Positions 9,772-21,945 of a DNA stretch of 64,000 nt are shown here, piece by piece; the first letter of the stretch is position 1, and every line of letters begins with the position of its first letter. The stretch is from Lamellibrachia columna. Lineage: Eukaryota; Annelida; Polychaeta; Sabellida; Siboglinidae. The notes beneath the pieces are model-generated. The model was not told the DNA's origin, made no database searches, and saw only the letters and a program-made list of their open reading frames with translations. The DNA is taken from NCBI GenBank assembly GCA_963662155.1, contig OY759263.1:26176548-26240547 (forward strand). Reading direction: 5' to 3'. The position numbers were made by a program, and so were the translations under genes.

Positions 9772-10350
9772 GGCGGCGATGGTGGCGGTGCGGGTGACTA
9801 TCGGCGGAATTTCACGTCCTTGTCGCCCTGGAAACAGCAGCGCACACGGTTAACCCCGGAACGCGTTCAACCGCGGAGAAATGTTCCTTAACTTTAACGG
9901 AGAGCTCGGACCTGCCCGCTCACCACCCGAATAACCACGAAAGCTCCGACGCATGAGCAGGCGTACCAAGACACGATTGTGGCGTAGCGACGCACAAAGG
10001 TTGCTACGTCTACTCACGGTCGGACGCACGCGCTGGCTAATTCAATAACGAGACCGGTACATGTCGAGCAAAAAGTCTATTGACTGCCGGCGGCGCATTA
10101 CGAGTGCCGCACAATGCCGCCTGGCGGCGTGGAACAATGGGCTAATAATTGCCGACAACGTTCGGTTGTCAGCGCGACGGCGCGTGGCCGGCGACCTGCC
10201 GCGAGGTGGTGTTTGCCGTTCGTTTAGTCTGTTTGGTCACCGACTTGCGGGCCGAGAGTCAGCGCGAGTCGAGATAAGCCGTAAGCTGCGCTTTGTATTG
10301 TAGGGCCAATTGAGCCCGTCGCTGCTTGAGCCGCGTGTGCGTCACTGGGT
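9772..10350 (-). promoter_or_regulatory. GC-rich presumed promoter of the C17orf98-like gene
   Basis: GC- and CpG-rich compared with its surroundings and immediately upstream of the start codon. At 10000-10013 GTTGCTACGTCTAC resembles an RFX X-box with one good half-site (GTTGCTA) and one weak half. X-boxes control ciliary genes, which would fit the product, but the match is partial. The ORF on the plus strand here looks like composition, not a gene. Confidence 0.35.
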
Positions 10351-12460
10351 CGATCGAGAGCGCAGTGAACTGCAATCTGGTACTTCAATATGTTTTATTC
10401 AGTTCGTGTTAGGTTTCATTCATGAAGATAGCGGGAACAAAAGAAGGACGTAAAATAATGAGACAATGTGTGCGCGCGCGCGTGCGTGCGTCCGTGCGTG
10501 CGTGCATGTGCGTGTGTGTACTTGCGTTTACGTGAGGCGATGCGTCGCGCTGTGACGTGTTTTATTTACGCAATGTCTGTATGACAAAGCTAGCGTGTTA
10601 TGTTATCCTACTCCTCCTAGATGATTTCTATCAATAAACACCTATACGAGGGTACAGACAAACTTCAAAAGTATTCAACATTGCTGGATACATCCAGGGA
10701 TAAATGTGTAGGCGTCATTGTTATATTTCCCATGACATAGCCTTTTACAGCCTTTTTGATATTTTTACCCTCACCTCTGGGGCATTTGGATTTTAAAATA
10801 TATATATACACCACCCCCATTGGTCCCCGAACACGCCTACACATTTTCAGCCGCATTCAAGTGAAACAAGGGCCTAGCAACGCATCAAAACCAAGCGGTT
10901 CTCAAAATTGGTATACAACGTTAAAGTTATGATTCACAGATGGACGAGTACACATTATATACGCGTAGCTGCTTTGGTACGCCTTTCAATGACTATTGAA
11001 AACTAAGTCTCTACTACTCTTGTGTACGTCCCGCTGCGTTGTGCAGTCTTTTTTAAACTTTATATTAATCTTACTGCCGAAACTCGACAGGAATGACAAA
11101 CGATTGCAATCCCTGCCCGAGACGACCAAATACGTGACGCCGATTTTAATTAAACCGAATGGTGTGTATCGTGACCTAAATGTATTCAGCTACAACAATA
11201 AACGCTATTATTATGTCGTTGCCAGCTATCGAAACAGTATTTGAATTGCTGAGAGACGGCCAGTTTAGGCTAAGGACAGTTTACTAAATGGCGAGTTTGT
11301 TTCTTTAACATATTAAGTTAGTTGAATTAAAACGTTTGCTTTGGGTATGTACAACGATTGGTGAAGATTTATTGGCCTGTCTTTTAATGCCGTAAAGCGA
11401 TCTCAATATTATGTCGTAAAACTGGGATGTTTTATTTTCATCGCCAAATCGTGTACTTTTTAAAATGTCAAGCTATCAAAGATCACGATTGTAACATATT
11501 TTTGCGGTATTATTTGTTTTAACAACCGAGATGTTATAAATACTAATACATTGTCGTCATGTACCAATGTCAGTGGCAATGTCAGTAAATCAGTGAGTGG
11601 TTCAGTTATTCAATGAAAATCTTTGTACGTTCCCTTTAACGAAGTGTGCACATTCTGTATTTCAATTATTTACATATTTAATGGCGGATATGTGTATGAA
11701 GCAAGTCTACGCGTATCAATCCCCAAGCCTACATTTCGGACACGTCGCGCAGAGAGAGGCACCAGGCTGGCTGCCTACTGAGAATCGCTAGACATCGAAA
11801 ACGTCACCGAATGCACACCAGTAGCGCCGCCAAGCGAACAAAGTTGAGACAATAGTTCGCGTCTGGGATAAAGCCACCGATACCACGGGTGAATACTTTA
11901 AAGGGAAACAAAAGTCATGGGTTGGGCCTATGCTCCGATAGGAGTTACTAAGACTTACCATTTGCAACTACAATACTTATTAAGAATATCACGCCAGTGA
12001 TTTACTAGGAAAACCTTGTTGAACACACAGCATATGATTTTCATGGGCTGCGTCATATTGCCAAACTACTCTACGTCACGGGTGTCGCAGTCTGTCGCTC
12101 GCCGAGTGGAAATATGTTTGTAAACACCTACTCTTACCAATATGATATGGCCATGCTGTTTGCGTCCAAACTCAACTTACATAACATATGTTGTCCTTTG
12201 TTTACTAAACTAATCCCCTTTATGACGCAACAACCCGTTTGATTGAGATTTTGCGTTGTTTGTGTATTTATTGGCCGCACTTAATACGGCACACGGCAGT
12301 CTAGGTTAACCGATTTCATATACCTGCACATGTGCTATCTGTCGCGCTGGTTAACAAGTCAGCACCCAGTTAAACGGAGAATTGACCATAATATCCCACT
12401 TTTAGAACGCATTCTGAATAAGCAACTGGCGTGATATTGTTGGTAAGTTTTTATTAACTA
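10351..12460. other. Intergenic interval
   Basis: Contains a short (GCGT)n microsatellite (10468-10520). No exon or transposon signature was seen on either strand. Confidence 0.5.
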
Positions 12461-12469
12461 TTTTAGATG

Positions 12470-12720
12470 CATAACTCCCAAAACCTTCGGTTGATTTTGA
12501 TCGTTAGATCGAGTAGCTTGCGAAAGCATGAATGGCCTTATGATATAGTATAGTGAGGCGGCACCATTCTTGCCTCTTTTCTCCGAATTTTGACTGACTA
12601 ATTAAATAATTAATAATTTGCTGGATGTTTTCATCAAATCTAAATAACACATTTGCACACAAAAGGGCTAATCAAATCGAGGATGGACCTTTAAACGCAA
12701 TCGAAACAATTATCGTCACG
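12470..12720. repeat. Dispersed repeat, copy 2
   Basis: A diverged copy of 9085-9330: ATCGTTAGATCGAGTAGCTT, CTCCGAATTTTGACTG, AAATAACACATTTGCAC in the same order. It ends about 65 bp before the foldback element. Confidence 0.5.
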
Positions 12721-12785
12721 CGATCGATGTAACGGACAATTAACGGAGAGGCGGCGATGCTGCCTCTGCTAAACCTTCAAGAACC

Positions 12786-13554
12786 TAGTCTCGCTTATCT
12801 GACTCTCGCTCGCCTCCGGGAACTCGCCGAGAAGAGAGTTTGGCCTCAGAGACATGGTTTGACATTGTGCGTAGACGTTACCGTGAAGCGCCATTAGCAA
12901 ATCAGCGTCATTATCGAGATTCTACACTATGCATATTTGGCATGATTTAACTTTTCAGCGTGACAGTTAAGTTGTGTCAATATAATCAAAGTTTAGACTG
13001 CATTGGGTAAACTGATAACAGTTTACTCTTATAGAATATGAGTTATCCAAATCCCCAGATGAGAAGTAAATTATATATATAATATGGGTATGCATCCGGG
13101 TTCCGTCAGAACGGAACTTACGCTCTGATTTCAAGCTCTGGATGGCCTCGATTATCCAGGGATGTGGCACCACCGTTTGTCGCACACACCAGAGCTTAGC
13201 ACCAAGCCGTAGTTTTTATTGTGACGGAAAGTATATATACCCAGAATCTGGGTGCATACGTAATTAGATTAATTAGGTTCTCATCCGAGAATTTGGCTAA
13301 CTCATCAAATAAGAGTGAACTTTTATCAGGTTATACGATGCAATTCGAATCAACTTTAAACTTTGATTATAATATTGACTCAAAGTAACTAATTTTATTG
13401 TGTAGAATCTCGACAATGACGCTGATTGGCTGCCGGCGCTTCACACTCACGCCTTCACAAAATGCAGTCGGCACCAATCAAACCATGTGTTTGGAGCCAG
13501 ACTCTCTTCTCAGCGAGTTCACGAAGACAAGCGATAGTTGGATAAGCGAGACTA
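12786..13554. mobile_element. Foldback (inverted-repeat) element, arms about 340 bp
   Basis: The left arm (about 12786-13130) and the reverse complement of the right arm (about 13205-13554) match along their length in the same order: AGTCTCGCTTATC, AACTCGC-GAGAAGAGAGT, ACATGGTTTGA, GTGAAGCGCC, AATCAGCGTCATT-TCGAGA, TCAATAT-AATCAAAGTTT, ACTCTTAT. By eye identity is about 70-80%. A second, smaller inverted pair, TAAGCTCTGGTG-GT-CGACA, lies at 13173-13201 and 13552-13579, suggesting nested or twin copies. No transposase ORF. The right end is 35 bp from a coding exon's splice donor. Confidence 0.8.
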
Positions 13555-13588
13555 AGCTCTGGTGCGTACGACACACTGTGACACTCAC

Positions 13589-14011
13589 CGGCTTGAGCGT
13601 GCACGTGACTCCGATGAGATTGCGGACGTCCGGACGTCGGAAGTAGTCCTGACAGTGGAGGTCGTGCGCGGCGTCGTAGCGCGGGATGATGTCGCGGTAA
13701 CGCGTGCGACCGGCGTTCGTCGAGATGGCGTCGTTGACGAAGCGATTCTCGCGATCTCGCAGCTTCGCGGTCGACGGCGTGGCCATGGCCAACTTGCGGT
13801 AGCTGAGCTTGTTGAGCGCGGTCGTGTCCGGAAACCGGTTGAGCGGGCTGTCCTCCAGGGAGTCGTCGAGGCGCGGCGACGCCTTCTTGTTGAGGACCGT
13901 CACCGACAGCGTGTTCTGGCTCGTCGTCTTCTTCATTGACGGTTCGCCTCGGCCGGCCTTGTTGTTGTAGCTTCGTCTCGTCTGTCCGTCGTTCGTCTTC
14001 TCGTTTCCCAT
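13589..14011 (-). CDS. Unidentified protein, first coding exon (YF-RPD motif)
   Basis: 141 codons from an ATG with a strong context (ACGATGG, 14011) to a consensus donor CCG|GTGAGT (13589/13588), phase 0. The stretch is GC-rich like the other coding exons. The first ~75 residues are basic, Ser/Thr/Asn-rich and probably disordered. Residues 84-135 look globular: KLRDRENRFVNDAIS, RTRYRDIIPRYDAAHDLHC, then QDYFRRPDVRNLIG. The last motif recurs in the exon at 34.6 kb (YDAKADRGW then RRYFQRPDIQRFL). I do not recognise the family; a ciliary or sperm protein is a guess from the style and the neighbouring C17orf98-like gene. The next exon was not found; the candidate at 13140-13200 lies in foldback sequence. 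Confidence 0.6.
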
Positions 14012-17000
14012 CGTCGTCGTCGACTCTTGTTCGATCTTTTGCTGGTTCAGTCGAGTGACAGGGTTAGTCTGGAAGATAAACCGAACGTTTAGCGCATTCT
14101 GGACGTCGCTACTCGTGGGGTCAGACCGTAATTTCACATTGAACGTGTGGCCTAAAACCTTAAGTTGGCCGATTTCAGTGATCTAATTCGACAAGGTCGT
14201 GCTGTGTGCAGCCAGCAAGTTTTGCATCATTGACATTTTTTTGCATCGGCCCTTCTAAATCGACGAGATCATAGACGGTGAATATTGAAAAGATGTTGAG
14301 AGTGGTAGAGATTCCGGAAGAAATAATTAACGTTTCATAATAATTTGCAAAATATGTCAGATTTCACGGTAGGCTAAGAGTTATAAGTATGCTCTTTGGA
14401 ACAAATAGTTTTACAATGTGGTGTGTTTTACATGTACTTATACACAGTTATTGTTTTTATTGTTTTACGTAGAAATGCCTATATATCAAAATGTATAGCA
14501 ATAATCTTTAGTGACAGTATCACGGTACCTGTACAAGTGTTGTAATTAGTAACTTAGACTTTTAGGGGAGTGAATATAAGTTTTTACGTCAACTCCCTTC
14601 GCGTCTAACACACGATTAGCTACAACTACCGTGCAGTACATACAGTATTCGTGACTTTTTTTAGATAATTACATCATGGCGAAATTTTCTGCGTGAATAA
14701 TGATGTGAAATGTTGTTGGAAATAAATATTTCTGACGATTTATTGTTAACACCGTAAATGAACACAATCATAACATGCTGTCTCGGCACTCGGCCATGCA
14801 CATGACCCGCACACTGCATCAACCTGCGAGAGACATGATTGACAGAGTTCGACTAGATTTTAGATGCAAAACCAGTAAAACCACACAAACATCAAGTAAC
14901 ATAATTGAAACACAGTTTATCTCTCAGTCGTGTCAACAGTCAATACACGCAACGAATATACCTACAAGTTAGGTCTTGCAACAAACACCATTCTGTAGTT
15001 CAAAATAACCCACCAGGTGGACTTGTGGTATTTGAACCCGGGGTAGACTGCAGTATCTTGAATAAATGGTCATTGAAAACCACACAGAACAATGAAAACG
15101 GGTACATTGACACCACTAATGGTCACTCATCTCCATCTTTCATGTACTAATTTCTTGAAGCGGATACCAACTGTAGTATGTCCAATACGTACAACATTGT
15201 TTGTGTTGGTCACACTGTCGTTGGAAATGGATGTCCTTTTGGAAGTGTTCCGCCTATGTAACCCGCAGCCGTTCGACGCGACCGCAATAGAGGTGGAATG
15301 ACCCATCGCGCCTTTAGTGGAGAAGCGGGCTTCGGCCGACCGGACGTTTGAATAATTTTGGACGCGATCGCGCACGCGTTGACATAGATACGCGATTGTT
15401 TCGTGCCCACGGCCAAACAATCGCCGGAAATGACGTCGGGCATTCGCACTATTTTGCTTTTCACCTAGTCCTTGTCCACTCACTGCATGATGTAACCATC
15501 CGCTGACCTGTCAACCTTTGTTTGTCTTTGGCTTGTCATGTCCAACTGACTCCAGGATTATCCACTGTGTCATAGCACCGGCGTGACATCTGTCTGCCTC
15601 TTGCTCCTATTTACACCTGTAATTGTCAGAGTTCAACAAGCGTAGACGGAGCCCACTGTGGCCGCGACGCTGTACCTAACACAGGCCTTCAACACACATC
15701 GCCACAAACATTTCTTCGCATATCCACCTTCAGATCAGAGAGCGTATCGTCCACCAATATGTAGCTATATGGGCATCCGCCACCTCACGTGATTTGTGTA
15801 AAACAACCTCACCCCGGGCAATGCGATACAGCTTTTCCGCGACACCATACTCACTAGAGGGCGCCCCAGTATATTGCAACTTTTTTTACATTTGTTCATC
15901 CCGCTTACGCGCTGGTGCACAGTGCGCTTAGCCCTTTTGCACGTCTGTCGTCTTCGAGTCATTTGGCCGCAAAATGTTCACCACATGCAAATTTATAATA
16001 AGTATATATCTTTTTAAAACATAAAAACACGTTGCACTATTATTATTTCCTCCCAGTACTACAAAGCGTGTTTTTATAAATTGATCAGTTATGATTAATT
16101 GTCATACTCTTCCATGTTTAAACAATAGCTCCGAACTAACAACAATCATATACCTAAAGAATCGAACACCAAACTCCAACTAGAATTCGTGTCCCACGAC
16201 GTTAATGAGAATATAAGTCGAGTTAAAGTCAGAGGCGCCACCTAGCGAATGCTTTGGCAAATCTCGGCGCAATCTGTCAGACGCCACAGTTGGGAGTTCA
16301 TATATATAGTTCATTTATAGCGGAAGTGTTTGATTAAAATAACACGACCAATGTATACAATATACTTGTTTTCAAGGACTTCATTATCAACACGCACGGA
16401 TAACTACGGTACAATGGATACTCAAAGTTTATAATTAGTGTACATTAGTATGAATCTATTGACATATCCTTCAATGCCGTACATTGACATTAGACAGCGT
16501 ACAATACTTTAATGCATCGCAACCTCTGTCGTTGGCGTGGTACCGTAATAATGACATCGTTCCGATAGTTTAGTCCGGTCTTGGGGCTTGCTCGGGGCAA
16601 GATATTTCGGTAATTTGTCCGCCATATTTCGCACGGTTGAATATACGAACCGACTGGCTTTACACTCAATAATTTTGATTACCGGAAGACACCGAAAGAT
16701 GCATGTAAGACAACTTAACACGATGTAATAACACAATCATTGTAACACGAATGTTTAACAACGAGACCCCAATCCAACCAATGTCGTCGAATGGTGACAT
16801 ATGTTTTGATCCTCGTCGCATTATGACTGTTTTCACACAAACATATAATAACCACGCCAAACGTGCATACGCAATTCATTTACCTTTTTTTCTCTCGCCA
16901 AAGTACACTTCCAACTGTTAAAGTACACTTCCAGCTATTAATTCGCCTGTGCGTGAATGCAATCGTCCGCAGAACGGATTAGTTAGTCCGGACCAGCTTA

Positions 17001-17170
17001 AATGTTACTCAGCAACACTTGATGCGAAATAAACGGATACACGTATACATGTTAATCCATGTCTAGTTCGAATGTTTTCCAACCAAAATATAATAAGCGC
17101 AACGATAACTTGTTTATTATTTCGTTAAAAAGTACTAATTCCCGAAACTTATTGCGTCGGAACAATGTAC
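14012..17170. other. Long non-coding interval
   Basis: Mostly AT-rich unique-looking sequence. The GC-rich patch 15225-15480 has open frames on both strands but no good splice sites. 15020-15060 (minus) has a B-box-like CCCCGGGTTCAAATACC, perhaps a decayed SINE. A 20-bp block (AAGTACACTTCCARCT) is duplicated at 16901-16940. No gene recognised. Confidence 0.45.
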
Positions 17171-17282
17171 AATGCTTCACGCGAACATACATTTATACCG
17201 TATGACACATTTACATCGTATGAACACAATTTTAGTTCACGTGAACACATTTATTTGTATTTGTCTTATGAATACAGCTTTA

Positions 17283-17668
17283 CTTCTGGAAAAAACAGCT
17301 TTACTCCGTGTGATCACAGCTTTACTTAGTGTGATCACGGCTTTATTCCGTGTGATCACGGCTTTACTCAGTGTGATCAAGGCTTTACTCCGTGTGATCA
17401 CAGCTTTACTCCGTGTGATCACGGCTTTACTCCGTGTGATCACGGCTTAACTCAGTGCGATCACTGCTTTACTCGGTGTAACCACGGCTTTACTCCGTGT
17501 GATCACGGCTTTACTCAGTGTGATCACGGCTTTACTCCGTGTGATCAAGGCTTTACTCAGTGTGATCACGGCTTTACTCCGTGTGATCACAGCTTTACTA
17601 CGTGTGATCACGGCTTTACTCAGTGTGATCACGGCTTTACTCCGTGTGATCACAGCTTTACTACGTGT
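17283..17668. repeat. 21-bp minisatellite with a palindromic core
   Basis: About 18 copies of GTGATCACGGCTTTACTCCGT with minor variants. Each unit contains the perfect 8-bp palindrome GTGATCAC, or GTGATCAA in a few units. The 21-bp length keeps the VITALLR-type frame open on both strands, but there is no gene context. Confidence 0.93.
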
Positions 17669-17679
17669 GGATACACATT

Positions 17680-18560
17680 TGTTACATACGAACACATATT
17701 TATTCAACATGAACACACATTTACACGTGAGCACATCATAAACCACAAACACGAGGTAGCAACACGTTTATAACATTATCACAAGGCGTGTGGCGACTTA
17801 CTCGATCGTAACCCTACTGCGTACACAAATAAATCCCAAAGCTAACCCTAGCCCCAGTCTCAGTCCTGATTCCAAATGTAGGTTTAATCCTGCAACATGA
17901 TTTACTCTGATCGATATCGTACCAATTACACCAAATATATCTCGGTGTCTCGACTGGGCGGGTTAGTGGCTGCAAATCAGTTGCTCAAAGAGATACGCAG
18001 ACAATATCCGTAGATGCATTTTTATTGACTTTGGTTACAAAGATTAACAAACAAAATTACAATGCTTGCAACAAATGACCACTACACACACTGTCACTGT
18101 ACATGTAAATCTTATAAGCCCCGACGCCAAACGTTCTACTATTTCCGTAAAACCGGCCATTGACTTACTGTCTTCGACGTGGAGTAAGAAGGCGCGGCTT
18201 TCTCCGCTCGCTCTCGGCGTTCAATAATGCAGAGATAAAACGCAAGAAAAGCCCTAAAAATGTAGCGGGTCGCCCAAAACGTTGCTCTCATAAATGGATT
18301 ATCCGTCGACAAGAGCTGTCGTCTTAAGAACGGTCGAGACGAGCTCGAGCACGGTTGATCCGCTCTAATCTCCTGGTGATTATCGTCCCCGATCTCTGGC
18401 GTAGGCGGCCGGCAACGCGAGTCGGCTCAACCAGCACTCCTGGTCGGAATCGAGCGTTCCGCTTGGCAGAATGCCACAACGTGTGTTCATAACGTTCAGT
18501 TTTGTAGGTGCATGAAGTGCTTATTGGATATTAAGATACACCTGGGCGAACATAGTACGC
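17680..18560. other. Unique interval with a GC-rich patch
   Basis: 18150-18480 is GC-rich and non-repetitive with no ORF above 60 codons; possibly regulatory or a short exon or UTR. Nothing recognisable elsewhere. Confidence 0.35.
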
Positions 18561-18562
18561 TC

Positions 18563-18880
<318 letters not shown>

Positions 18881-19647
18881 AACACTGTTCCCACATAGTG
18901 ACGTATTCACTATCCCCGATCTATCTGGCACGGCGACTTCAACACTGATTGGTGATCGCCTTCATTTGTCACGCACGTTTAGATGTTTTCAGTGGTTGAA
19001 ATGGGTGTTTGATGTGGGCCACAAAAAAAGCAATACAATTAATCACCAAGTCTACGCTTTGAAGTTTAACCAAGACCAACGGGGTGTCAATATGACAAAA
19101 ACACCTACACATTTTCGAGGATATGAACAATATATCCATTGATCATTCAATATCCTTTGATAGGCACATAGACACAGATTTGGGTAAGATCTTTGTTGGG
19201 AGTAACAATTTCACATTAATTTGTTTGCTTATTTCATATTTCGGTTTATTCTTGAATTCGTTTGTACCAACCGTTCGCCACGGCTAGAATGTTGACAACG
19301 GAGTGTTTAATTGTAGCCAATCATTGCGGTATGTGATCGGAATCTACGATAACTTTACCCACGCCAAAGACATTTGCCCAACGACGAATCAGTAGGAACC
19401 GTTGCACCAAAACAGCATTGATGCTTCGTACGGCCGAAGTCTAAATCGGGAGACTTCAACGTTGTAATTACCAATAATAGCGGACATATCTACCGATCTA
19501 ATTTATTTGAAGTGCACGCAGTATTTTAGCTTATCTTGGACCGCTTACCTTTGTTTTGGCATCGCGAACTAGTGCGAATAAGCACGTTTCGATAATACCG
19601 TAGTTCGGATGAAAATGGCCAATTGACTTGATACGTTTGTGGTTTTG

Positions 19648-19797
19648 GCGTTATGACACCGCGTTATGACACCGCGTTATGACACCGCGTTATGACACCG
19701 CGTTATGACACCGCGTTATGACACCGCGTTATGACACCACGTTATGACACCGCGTTATGACACCGCGTTATGACACCGCGTTATGACACCGCGTTAT
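19648..19797. repeat. 13-bp tandem repeat, about 11 copies
   Basis: The unit GCGTTATGACACC is repeated with a single variant (ACCAC for ACCGC). Confidence 0.95.
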
Positions 19798-19879
19798 TGG
19801 TCAAACATGGGTGACGTAGTGACCGACAAACGTAAATTATGGGGACGAGAACTTGTAATCCGGGTGCCAGTTGCACGTG

Positions 19880-20560
19880 ACTTTTAACCTTCACCAGAGT
19901 CTTCGCCATCTTGGTCTGTCTTCTGCTGTGCGTAGCAGGGTCGGTATACTTTGCTTTGTCAATTTTATGTGTTATTCAACCAGTTTATCATCCTGCGGCT
20001 TCGTCTTCTCTTGCCTTCCGGTCTGCCTTGCTGGATGTGTTTTGAGATGGTGTTGTGTCGGATGATGTGGCCAAACCAGGAGCGTTTGCGTCGTTTCGCC
20101 GTTGACAACAAGGGCTCTTGCTTTTCAGAAAGGGAATCGACTTGCGAAGGAGTCTACTGAAGCATTTCGTTTCATAATGCTTGTAGTCGTCTCTCTGTCT
20201 CTGCTCTTGGACTCCATCTTGCATCCATAGAGGAAGGTGAATGGATGCAGGCTGTAGAGATTACAGTACAGTAGAGATTAAATTAAAATTTAGAAAGCGA
20301 TGTCTCTGCTTCCAGATTATGTTTAATCTTGACGTAGCAGAAACCTTGTTTTGGCCTTTTGTTATGGAGGTTTCATCCTAAGGCGGACCGACGATATTGT
20401 AAAGAATCTACTTCATTAAGGTTCTGACCGTTCATTATAATGTTAAGGGGTGTTCTGGTTGGTACTGTTGACAAGTATTTTATTTTTTCTTGATGACTTC
20501 CATCCCATAAGCTCTTGCCTTTTCTCTCAGTCCGTCCGTGCAAATGGAACTCACACCCGT
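19880..20560 (-). pseudogene. Degenerate non-LTR reverse transcriptase, C-terminal part
   Basis: Read on the minus strand in shifting frames: an ARAYGMEV segment (20491-20520), then a NIIMNGQNLNEVDSLQY segment (the palm/thumb 'NG..LE.V..F.YLG' region), ETKCFSRLLR, then RSWFGHIIRHNTIS with a following QQGRPEGKRRR, and a terminal LLRTAEDRPRWRRL. These are the ordered C-terminal landmarks of a non-LTR RT family common in invertebrates, different from the CR1 copy. Frameshifts and stops make it dead. Catalytic motifs upstream were not found. Confidence 0.75.
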
Positions 20561-20867
20561 CACGGAAAAAACCGCCTCGTGCCATAAATATAAGTGTTTC
20601 TCTCGGGCGAGACTTTTCACGACGAAATATACGGATGCCCCACAATTGATGTTGACCAAAAATGTCCATTAATGTCAAGACCATTTTTTTATTATTACGC
20701 ACAATTTCGCAATATGACGAATGATCGTTCTGGAACTAACGGTAAAGCTATCGAAACGTTAATAATCAGGATTAAACAGTTATACAAACTGATTACGACA
20801 TACTTTAGCTTCTGTCCGATAATATTGCACAAACGTCCCTAGCATGTAGCACTTATGCAACGATTAC

Positions 20868-20912
20868 ACCGTGGTGTAATCGTGAGATTACACCGTGGTG
20901 TAATCGTGATTT
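20868..20912. repeat. Two tandem short palindromes
   Basis: GATTACACC-GT-GGTGTAATC occurs twice, about 23 bp apart. Each is a hairpin with 9-bp arms. Confidence 0.85.
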
Positions 20913-21858
20913 GAATTTAGTATTTAAGCATTACATTTAGTATTTATTCATTCGTTCGAGATGTGTTAGGAACGCAAAGATGGATTCAATAAGACAGGGC
21001 GCTGTCATTTATTCCTACATACCAACAGTCAATTACGTAACAATTGATCTATCTGGTTATTGTTTAAATGTGACACTTTATGATGGCAAAGAGGTATATC
21101 TCAGCCTAGATATTTTATTAATCACGTTAATACTGTCAAGTTCTATGCGTCGTTTTACGTTCATATTTTAAATAAACTAATATGATTTGTAAATTTATCA
21201 AAATCGTAATTGGTCAGTTTAACTGACATTGACTGTTCTTGTTGATAAGTTATTGTATGAATACTTATAACTATTCTGAATACTGTATCTTTATCTCCTA
21301 CACCGTTGCATGACATTATATAACAAATATTGTCTTTTCTATAGGCTGTGGTTATGTTTAATCGCATAAAACTTGTGCCAGACAATTGTTGTTCAGACAT
21401 TGCTACCGGCACACAGTCGTGTCAGATTTAGATCATAACGTAGCGGCGATGCGGACACCGTTGAAAGAAACTCATATGTGGTACACACAAGCGTTGTATT
21501 ACTATGCTCTTTTTATCGGTGTTCGACGAACCAAGTAGAATACACCGATGACGCAACTACGCAATTACTGGAGCTTTGTCAACGACAAAACGCTGGGCAG
21601 CGGATATGACGTATTACATTGCATTTGGTATAGCAACATACTGACATATATCATGGCACTGTCACTGCGTTGGATTAATGAACGATTATAAACACATTCA
21701 ACAAAGAATCAATTGTTTTGTAGGGCGTGCCGTTATCGCGTCTGCGATGAATGCTAGTTTATAATAGTAAAAACATGTTGTTAATATGGACGATACAGTA
21801 AGAATGACAAACTATGATGTGCTCAAACATGAACAAAGCAATGTTAATATCAACATGC

Positions 21859-21945
21859 CCGTTCACACGAGCGATAAGTTGTCGGATTGGTCGGGTGATA
21901 CAGTGTCGCCCGACCAATCCGACAACTAATCGCTCGTATGAACGG
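21859..21945. repeat. Near-perfect 37-bp-arm hairpin
   Basis: Left arm 21859-21895 and right arm 21909-21945 pair at 35 of 37 positions around a 13-nt loop. The arms begin CCGTTCA and meet the loop at TTGGTCGGG. It could be a minimal foldback element or a transcribed hairpin; no ORF. Confidence 0.9.

Noticed and set aside
10061..10303. Arg-rich plus-strand ORF
   Set aside because: GC-rich upstream region of the C17orf98-like gene; no splice sites or homology, probably promoter composition.
12967..13185. Possible second exon with a GTAAGT donor after the 13.6-kb exon
   Set aside because: The sequence lies in and between the arms of the foldback element, and the acceptor is poor.
15127..15483. 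Minus-strand ORFs in a GC-rich patch
   Set aside because: Overlapping open frames, no family resemblance and no convincing acceptor or donor.
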